From assembly GCF_040645615.1 (NCBI RefSeq), contig NZ_JBEYYO010000003.1:124001-188000 (forward strand): DNA of 64,000 nucleotides, given 5' to 3'. Positions 58,436 through 64,000 of the stretch are shown here, piece after piece. How positions within the stretch are numbered: position 1 is the stretch's first letter; each line of letters opens with the position of its first letter. A program made the position numbers and the translations under genes. This stretch comes from Glycomyces sp040645615 (GTDB lineage Bacteria; Actinomycetota; Actinomycetes; Mycobacteriales; Micromonosporaceae). The notes beneath the pieces were generated by a model, which saw nothing but the letters and a program-made list of their open reading frames with translations, was not told where the DNA came from and did no database searches.

Positions 58436-60550
58436 CTACTCGGCGAGCACGCCGGCCGCTTCGAGCTCGGCTTCGAGGTAGGGCGCGAGCGTGGCCGCGT
58501 ACGTGTTCGTCAAATGCGCGTCGTCGCGGTAGACCAGGACGTTGCCGACCACGGGCGGGCAGGTCACGGCCGTGCAGATGTAGTCGGTGAGGTCGATCTT
58601 GGCGACCCCTTCGGGGACCGCCAGGTCGGCGAAGGTGCCCTCCTCGAAGTACTCGCCGCGGTCGACGCTGCACTCGGGGTCGTCGGCGCCGTGCACGTCG
58701 ACGCACGTGGGCACGTCGAACCGGGGGCTCGGGGTGTCCCTCACGGCCACGACCTCCGCGCCGGTCGCCAGCAGCTCCTCGTAGCGCTCGGTGTAGTCGG
58801 GGAAGGTCTCCTCGACTTCGTAGCCGATCCGCGAACCGTAGGTGAACACCAGGTCGGGGGCGAGTCGGTCGATCTGGTCGACCACGGCGTCGTTCCACAC
58901 GTCGCAGGAGAGGTAGCGCTCCTCGCCGGTGTCGGGCTGGTCGCTGGTGGGGATGCACGCGTTCTTGACGTACGTGACCAGGTGCCAGTCGTTCTCGGCC
59001 GCGACCTGCGCCATCGCGGGCAGCCACTGCCAGATCTTGGAGCCGCCGAACATCACGACCGTGGCCTCGGCCTCCGCTTCGGCGTCCTCGGCCTCCTCCC
59101 CCGAGACGCGCTCGCCGCCCAAGAAATCGCAGCGGATCGGCTCGTAACCTTCCATCGTCTGGTTGCACGCGTACGACAGCGACGGGTCGCGGTCGTCGGC
59201 CGCGTCGATCGTGGAGGGGATGAAATCGGCGTCGGTCACCAAAGCGTCCCCGGCCAGAGCGGCCGCGCCGGGGTGGTCGGCGGGGTCGGCGGCTGCCGGG
59301 TCGAGGCGGTCGCGCTCGCCGGAGACGTAGGCGGACATGGCCCAGACGGCGGTGAGGGTGACGGCGAGGGCGGCGGCGCCGAGGGCGAGGCCGCCGGGGA
59401 CGGTCTTCTGGCCCAGGCCCGAGGCGGGCAGGCGGCGTTCGAGGGCCCAGTGGGTGGCGGCGGCGAGGGCGGTGGAGACGGCGAGGATGGCGAGACCGCC
59501 GCCGAGGGTGGCCGTGTCGCGGTCGGTGGTCACGAGGTAGCAGACCAGGATCGGCCAGTGCCACAGGTAGAGGGTGTAGGAGAGGTCCCCGAGGCGCTGG
59601 AGGGGCCAGGTGTTGAGCAGGCGCCCGGCGCCGGTGCCGGGCGCGGCGGTGGCGGCGAGGACGACGGCGGCCGCGCCGGTGACGGGGGCGAGCGCGGCCC
59701 AGCCGGGGAACGCGGTGGATTCGAGGACGGCGCCGCCGAGGACCAGGACCGCGACGCCGGCCCAGCCGAGGAGCGCGGGGAGCGGCCCGCGGAGGTGGCG
59801 GGTCCAGGCCCTGGCGGTGGGACGCAGGGCGAGGGCGAGGAGGCCGCCGGCGGCGAACTGCCAGATGCGGGCGCGGGTGTCGAAGTAGGCGTAGGCCTGG
59901 TTGGTCGCGGTCTCCCAGAGCGCGAAGGCGAACGAGACGGCGAAGACGGCCAGGAGGACGGCGGCGACGGCGCGCATCGGGGAGAGCCCGGCGCGCCTGG
60001 CGGCCCACAGCACGGCGGCGATGAGGAGCGGCCACAGCACGTAGAACTGGGCTTGGACGCCGAGGGACCAGTAGTGCTGGATGATGCTGGCGCCGTTGTT
60101 GGAGGAGAGGTAGTCGACCGAGTTCGCGGCCAGGTGCCAGTTGCCGTAGTAGAGCGCGGAGGCGAGGATGTCGCCGAGCTGCTGGTCCCAGGTGGCGCGG
60201 GGCAGCCACAGGAGCGTCATGAGGACCATCGCGGCGGCCACGATGAGCGCGGGCGGGAAGATGCGGCGCACGATGCGGGCGGCGTAGGCGCTCAGGCCGA
60301 GGGGGCGGCCTTGGTCGGCCGAGCGCAGGAACCCGGCGGTGATGAAGAAGCCGGACATGAGCAGGAAGACGTCGACGCCGCCGGAGACGCGGTCGAACCA
60401 GATGTGGTAGACGGCGATGACGGCGATGGCCAGGCCCCGGAGGCCGTCGATCTCGCGGAGCCGGGGCGGGCGGGTGATCGCGGGCGCGGGGGGTGGTGCG
60501 CTGTCGGGTCGTGCCGGTTCGGGGCCTGCCGTGGTGGCGGTGGCGCTCAT
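58436..60550 (-). CDS. OafA-type acyltransferase with SGNH-like C-terminal domain
   Basis: A 704-residue protein; start MSATATTAG has GGAG five bases upstream. About ten helices form the acyltransferase-3 domain: REIDGLRGLAIAVIAVYHIWF, GGVDVFLLMSGFFIT, LSYTLYLWHWPILV. A linker leads to an outer domain with an SGNH layout. Its first block is FGGSKIWQWLPAM in place of the usual GDSH, and its last is DDAHLTN with the Asp and His. The protein probably O-acetylates a surface polymer. The Asp-to-Gly change in block I suggests altered or weaker esterase chemistry. Confidence 0.9.
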   Translation of the reverse strand: MSATATTAGPEPARPDSAPPPAPAITRPPRLREIDGLRGLAIAVIAVYHIWFDRVSGGVDVFLLMSGFFITAGFLRSADQGRPLGLSAYAARIVRRIFPPALIVAAAMVLMTLLWLPRATWDQQLGDILASALYYGNWHLAANSVDYLSSNNGASIIQHYWSLGVQAQFYVLWPLLIAAVLWAARRAGLSPMRAVAAVLLAVFAVSFAFALWETATNQAYAYFDTRARIWQFAAGGLLALALRPTARAWTRHLRGPLPALLGWAGVAVLVLGGAVLESTAFPGWAALAPVTGAAAVVLAATAAPGTGAGRLLNTWPLQRLGDLSYTLYLWHWPILVCYLVTTDRDTATLGGGLAILAVSTALAAATHWALERRLPASGLGQKTVPGGLALGAAALAVTLTAVWAMSAYVSGERDRLDPAAADPADHPGAAALAGDALVTDADFIPSTIDAADDRDPSLSYACNQTMEGYEPIRCDFLGGERVSGEEAEDAEAEAEATVVMFGGSKIWQWLPAMAQVAAENDWHLVTYVKNACIPTSDQPDTGEERYLSCDVWNDAVVDQIDRLAPDLVFTYGSRIGYEVEETFPDYTERYEELLATGAEVVAVRDTPSPRFDVPTCVDVHGADDPECSVDRGEYFEEGTFADLAVPEGVAKIDLTDYICTAVTCPPVVGNVLVYRDDAHLTNTYAATLAPYLEAELEAAGVLAE

Positions 60551-60867
60551 GTGTCTCCGAGCGTGACGGGGGGCGCGGGGTGGGGATTCAGCGTCGAGCC
60601 TAGAAGGCATGGAATCGCTGGTCAATTGCCTACTGGGAATGGTCGGCGGGTGAATTCGGGGTCGGGATCGCCCGAAGGGTGCGCGCGCGGGAGGGAACGG
60701 TCATGCGTCGGGGCGGTCTCGGGTCGGTTTCGGGCGCGGAGGAGGCTCGGCATTCACCGAATTCGCGGGTGCGGCGGATGCGTTGACAGGGTGGCGTTCC
60801 ACATGCCAGGATTACGGTGCCTTAACGATCGTTAAGGGACGGGTCGAGGGGCGAGGAGGGCGGCGCC
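60551..60867. other. 317-base divergent region between the acyltransferase and carboxylase genes
   Basis: No gene is seen. It contains the 18-base palindrome at 60820-60837 and GC-rich sequence otherwise. TTGACA at 60784-60789 with GGATTACGGT further on is a plausible promoter for the carboxylase gene. Confidence 0.5.
60820..60837. promoter_or_regulatory. 18-bp perfect palindrome, candidate TetR-family operator
   Basis: CCTTAACGATCGTTAAGG lies 31 bases before the GTG start of the carboxylase gene, overlapping the expected promoter. TTAACG...CGTTAA palindromes are typical of TetR-type regulators of acyl-CoA catabolism. No TetR gene is in the window. Confidence 0.7.
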
Positions 60868-62391
60868 GTGGACTTCAGCGGGGACTACCCGGCCGAACGG
60901 GCGCGCATCGAGCGCGGCGGGGCCGAGAAGTACCACCAGGCGGCGGCCGCCGCGGGCAAGTACCACGCCCGCGAGCGCATCAGGCGCCTGTGCGACCCCG
61001 ACTCGTTCCGCGAGGACGCCCTGTGGGCCAACCCGGACCCGACGCTCCCGGCCGACGGCGTGGTGGTCGGCTCGGCCACCGTGCAGGGGCGTCCGATCCG
61101 CCTGGTCGCCAACGACTCCACCGTCAAGGCCGGGTCCTGGGGCGCGCGCACGGTGGAGAAGATCATCCGCACCATCGAAGCGGCCCAGGTCGAAAAGCAC
61201 CCGATCGTCTACCTCGTGGACTCGGCGGGCGCGCGCATCACCGACCAGGTGCAGCTGTTCCCCGGCCGCCGGGGCGCGGGCCGGATCTTCCACGAGCAGG
61301 TCCGTGCCTCGGGGCAGATCCCGCAGGCCTGCGCGCTGTTCGGGCCTTCGGCGGCGGGCGGGGCGTACATCCCGGCGTTCTGCGACATCGTGGCGATGGT
61401 CGACGGCAACGCCTCGATGTACCTCGGCAGCCCCCGCATGGTCGAGATGGTCACCGGCGAGAAGACCACATTGGAGGACATGGGCGGGGCCCGCGTCCAC
61501 ACCGAGCAGTCCGGTGTCGGGCACTTCCTGTGCCGCAACGAGGACGAGGCGATCGCCGACGTGCGCCGCTGGCTCTCCTACCTGCCCTCGAACTGGACGC
61601 AGCCCGCGCCGGTGCGCGCGGCCCGCCCGCCGCTGCCGGTCGACCTTTCCGAAGTGATCCCGCCCAGCGAGTCCGCGCCGTTCGACATGCACGACTTCAT
61701 CGACGGCGTGGTAGACCAAGGGTCGGTCCTCGAAGTGCAGGCCCGGTGGGCCGGGGAACTCATCACCGCGTTCGCGCGCCTCGACGGGCGCCCGGTCGGC
61801 ATCGTGGCTAACAACTCCGCGGTCCGCGGCGGGGTCCTGTTCTCCGACTCGGCCGACAAGGCCTCCCGCTTCATGTCCACTTGCGACGCCTTCAACGTGC
61901 CGCTGCTGTTCCTCGCCGACGTCCCCGGGTTCATGGTCGGCTCCGCGGTCGAGCACGGCGGCATCATCCGCCACGGCGCCAAGATGATCGCCAACATGGC
62001 CGAGGCCACCGTCCCCAAGATCTGCGTCGTGGTCCGAAAGGCCTACGGCGCGGGGCTCTACGCCATGGCCGGGCCCGCGTTCGGCTCCGACGCCGTGCTG
62101 GCCCTGCCGAGCGCGCGCATCGCCGTCATGGGCGCCGAAGCGGCCGTCAACGCCGTGTACGCCAACAAGATCGCCGCCATCGAGGACCCGGCCGCCCGCG
62201 AGCAGTTCGTGGCCGACCGCCGCGCCGAATACGAAGCCGACGTCGACCTGCGCCGCCTCGCGGGCGAACTCGTGGTCGACGACATCCTCGCGCCCGAGGA
62301 ACTCCGCGATGACCTCATCGCCCGATACCGCCGGCTGACCCACAAGGATCGCCGGTTCGCCGACCGCAGGCACCCGATCACACCGGTGTAG
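60868..62391 (+). CDS. Acyl-CoA carboxylase, carboxyltransferase (beta) subunit
   Basis: A 507-residue protein with a GTG start and GAGGAGG upstream. Carboxybiotin and acyl-CoA sites are visible: VDSAGARITDQVQLFPGRRG, FGPSAAGGAYIPAFCDIVAMV, SMYLGSPRMVEMVTGEKTT, and later FLADVPGFMVGSAVEHGGII and KAYGAGLYAMAGPAFG. The pattern is that of the AccD1/methylcrotonyl-CoA carboxylase type rather than propionyl-CoA carboxylase. The biotin-carrying alpha subunit is not adjacent. With the next gene it likely serves leucine or related branched acid breakdown. Confidence 0.9.
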   Translation: MDFSGDYPAERARIERGGAEKYHQAAAAAGKYHARERIRRLCDPDSFREDALWANPDPTLPADGVVVGSATVQGRPIRLVANDSTVKAGSWGARTVEKIIRTIEAAQVEKHPIVYLVDSAGARITDQVQLFPGRRGAGRIFHEQVRASGQIPQACALFGPSAAGGAYIPAFCDIVAMVDGNASMYLGSPRMVEMVTGEKTTLEDMGGARVHTEQSGVGHFLCRNEDEAIADVRRWLSYLPSNWTQPAPVRAARPPLPVDLSEVIPPSESAPFDMHDFIDGVVDQGSVLEVQARWAGELITAFARLDGRPVGIVANNSAVRGGVLFSDSADKASRFMSTCDAFNVPLLFLADVPGFMVGSAVEHGGIIRHGAKMIANMAEATVPKICVVVRKAYGAGLYAMAGPAFGSDAVLALPSARIAVMGAEAAVNAVYANKIAAIEDPAAREQFVADRRAEYEADVDLRRLAGELVVDDILAPEELRDDLIARYRRLTHKDRRFADRRHPITPV

Positions 62392-62421
62392 TCGCCACAG
62401 CGACCTGACCAGGGAGCAGAC

Positions 62422-63549
62422 ATGAAACTCGACGTCGAGCAGACCGAGTTCGCCGCCGCAGTGCGCGAATTCGCTGAAGAACAGATCAAGCCGGTCATCG
62501 GCGACTTCTACGAGCGAGGTGAATTCCCCGCCCAGCTCGTGCGCGACCTCGGCAAGCTCGGCGTCTTCGGCGTCACGCTGCCCGAGGAGCACGGCGGCAG
62601 CGGCGCCGGGCTGTTCATGCTCGGCCTGGCCCTGGAGGAGATCGCCCGCATCGACTCCTCGGTGGCCGTCACCGTCGAGGCCTCCGTGACCCTCGGCGCC
62701 GAGGGCCTGTCGCGCTACGGCACGCCCGAGCAGCAGGCCCGCTGGCTCCCGCGCCTGGCCGCCGGCGAGGGCCTGTGCGCGTTCGCGCTCACCGAACCGG
62801 GCGGCGGCACCGACGCCGGGCACACCGACACCAAAGCGCGCCTTGAGAACGGCGAGTGGATCATCGACGGCGCCAAGTGCTTCATCACCAACGCCGGCAC
62901 CGAGATGACCGACCTGATCATCACCACCGCCCAGACCGGACCCGGCGAAGTCTCCTGCATCGCCGTCGAACCCGGCACGCCCGGGCTCGAGATCGGCCCC
63001 GAGTACTCCAAAGTGGGCTGGCGGGCCTCCGACACGCGTCCGGTCTACTTCGACAACTGCCGCGTCCCCGAGGCCAACCTCATCGGCCAGCGCGGCAGGG
63101 GCTTCGTGCAGTTCCTGGAGCTGCTCGACTCCGGCCGGGTCGCGATCGCGGCGCTGGCGACCGGGTCGGCGCAGGGGTGCCTGGACGAGTCGGTGGCGCA
63201 CGCGAAGGAGCGCGAGGCGTTCGGGCGGCCGATCGTGGCCAACCAGGCGATCGCGTTCATGTTGGCGGACATGCGGCTTCGCGCCCACACGTCGCGTCTG
63301 GCGTGGCAGGACGCGGCGTTGAAGGCCGACGCGGGCGAGCCGTTCGGGACCGACGCGGCTTTGGCGAAGCTGCACGCGTCGCAGGCGGCGGTGGAGAACG
63401 CGCGGGACGCGACCCAGATCTTCGGCGGGTACGGGTTCATGAACGAGACGCCGGTGGCGCGGGCGTGGCGCGACTGCAAGGTGCTGGAGATCGGCGAGGG
63501 CACGAACGAGGTGCAGCGCATGCTGATCGCGCGGTCGCTCGGGTTGTAG
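62422..63549 (+). CDS. Acyl-CoA dehydrogenase
   Basis: A 375-residue flavoenzyme starting 30 bases after the carboxylase stop, with CCAGGGAG upstream. It has the FAD loop CAFALTEPGGGTDAGHT, ITNAGTEMTDLIIT, GSAQGCLDESVAHAKEREAFG, and the catalytic Glu in IFGGYGF...VLEIGEGTNEVQRMLIAR. It oxidises an acyl-CoA to the enoyl form, with electrons to ETF. Coupling with the carboxylase suggests isovaleryl-CoA or a related substrate. Confidence 0.93.
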   Translation: MKLDVEQTEFAAAVREFAEEQIKPVIGDFYERGEFPAQLVRDLGKLGVFGVTLPEEHGGSGAGLFMLGLALEEIARIDSSVAVTVEASVTLGAEGLSRYGTPEQQARWLPRLAAGEGLCAFALTEPGGGTDAGHTDTKARLENGEWIIDGAKCFITNAGTEMTDLIITTAQTGPGEVSCIAVEPGTPGLEIGPEYSKVGWRASDTRPVYFDNCRVPEANLIGQRGRGFVQFLELLDSGRVAIAALATGSAQGCLDESVAHAKEREAFGRPIVANQAIAFMLADMRLRAHTSRLAWQDAALKADAGEPFGTDAALAKLHASQAAVENARDATQIFGGYGFMNETPVARAWRDCKVLEIGEGTNEVQRMLIARSLGL

Positions 63550-63557
63550 GCGTCGCT

Positions 63558-63593
63558 CTGGGGGCCCGGCCATTGGGGTGGCCGGGCCCCCAG
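63558..63593 (+). terminator. Intrinsic terminator of the carboxylase-dehydrogenase operon
   Basis: A perfect 15-base stem (CTGGGGGCCCGGCCA / TGGCCGGGCCCCCAG) with the loop TTGGGG, then TGTTTTA. Confidence 0.88.
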
Positions 63594-63724
63594 TGTTTTA
63601 TGGAAACTTCAACTGAAACTCTTGAGTTCGCGAGCCGAACCGTGACAAGCTCGGCTTTCCGGCAGTAGCGTCGCCGCGGAAGCCGTTTCCGGCGGTGGTG
63701 CGTTACCAGGCAGGGAGTTCAGTG

Positions 63725-64000
63725 ATGACCGACAGCAGTACCGGCACCGACCTGGCCGCGCGTGTGCTCGGCGACCGCGCTTCGCGGCGGGGCCTGATGT
63801 GCGCGTTCGCGGGGGCGGGCGCGGCGGGCGCTTTGGCGGCCTGCGGCACGGCCGAGCCGACCGACTCGGGCACAACGGATTCAGGCCCGTCCTCGGAGGG
63901 CGACGGCGACCAGGACGGCGGGGGGACGCCGTTGGCGGCGACCGCGGACGTGCCGCTGGGCGGCGGGATCGTCGTGGCGGACACGGTCCTGGTGCAGCCG
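63725..64000 (+). CDS. Rieske-type iron-sulfur lipoprotein, 5' part
   Basis: The frame runs out of the window after 92 residues. Start ATG has GGGAG 9 bases upstream. A Tat-like motif (ASRRGLMCAFAGAGAAG) and lipobox LAAC (Cys42) are followed by an Asp/Ser/Gly-rich linker and then ADVPLGGGIVVADTVLVQP, which is how the Rieske fold of small actinobacterial 2Fe-2S lipoproteins begins. The cluster ligands lie beyond the end. It should be exported folded by Tat and held on the outer membrane face. Confidence 0.75.
   Translation, partial: MTDSSTGTDLAARVLGDRASRRGLMCAFAGAGAAGALAACGTAEPTDSGTTDSGPSSEGDGDQDGGGTPLAATADVPLGGGIVVADTVLVQP

Noticed and set aside
60832..63573. 913-codon open frame opposite the carboxylase and dehydrogenase genes
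   Set aside because: It spans two well supported genes and the gap between them, and has shadow-type composition.

Overview
The window is high-GC actinobacterial chromosome. Marker families include WhiB, CarD, DUF3180, DUF397, an XRE regulator of the DUF5753 type, the DUF574 SAM methyltransferase, an LpqE-like lipoprotein and several LytR-CpsA-Psr (LCP) proteins. The mix suggests a mycelial actinomycete, perhaps Glycomycetaceae or a relative; that placement is inference. GTG and TTG starts are common. Operons are often coupled by ATGA overlaps, and many convergent gene ends carry perfect GC-rich hairpins.

Layout. 1-2 kb: the end of a DeoR-type regulator, an anchored Pro-rich protein and a membrane protein. 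2.0-4.3 kb: a DUF222/HNH nuclease gene bracketed by two inverted arrays of ~76-bp repeats, the most element-like structure here. 4.3-9.3 kb: two permease-like membrane proteins, DUF3180, folK, folB and a membrane protein. 9.4-11.2 kb: glpD and tRNA-Arg. 11.2-13.7 kb: a CmtR-like metal sensor with a CDF exporter and a small membrane protein, then a secreted GH11 xylanase. 13.8-16.9 kb: DUF397, XRE and DUF574 genes. 17-23 kb: envelope glycan genes (LCP, UDP-xylose synthase-like, glycosyl-phosphate transferase, GT4, CDP-alcohol transferase). 23-30 kb: glutamate-cysteine ligase family protein, membrane protein, glyA, P1 peptidase, GH114-like lipoprotein. 30-36 kb: diguanylate cyclase, zinc-ribbon protein, two tandem LCP genes, siderophore-interacting protein with a possible iron box. 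36.5-41.7 kb: a three-gene ABC operon that includes a 37-residue membrane peptide, divergent from a histidine kinase. 41.7-48.3 kb: tRNA-Tyr, yajQ, an anchored protein with three ribosomal L12 C-terminal domains, exonuclease, LpqE-like lipoprotein, carD, ispF, TPR protein, fumarylacetoacetase. 48.4-55.3 kb: RidA, DUF4177, two ArsA-like ATPases, whiB and ponA, matching as I recall it the Rv3678c-Rv3682 order of Mycobacterium tuberculosis. 55.4-64 kb: an ABC ATPase, membrane EEP phosphohydrolase, tRNA-Ser, deoD, OafA-type acyltransferase, acyl-CoA carboxylase and dehydrogenase genes behind an 18-bp palindrome, and the start of a Rieske lipoprotein.

The features that family annotation does not explain are: (1) the repeat-bracketed HNH gene; (2) an AT-rich palindromic element, four copies at three loci, each beside the 3' end of a gene and two of them containing stop codons; (3) the triple L12-domain membrane protein after yajQ; (4) two genes whose 3' ends carry apparently non-coding extensions. 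No CRISPR array, prophage or complete insertion sequence was seen.
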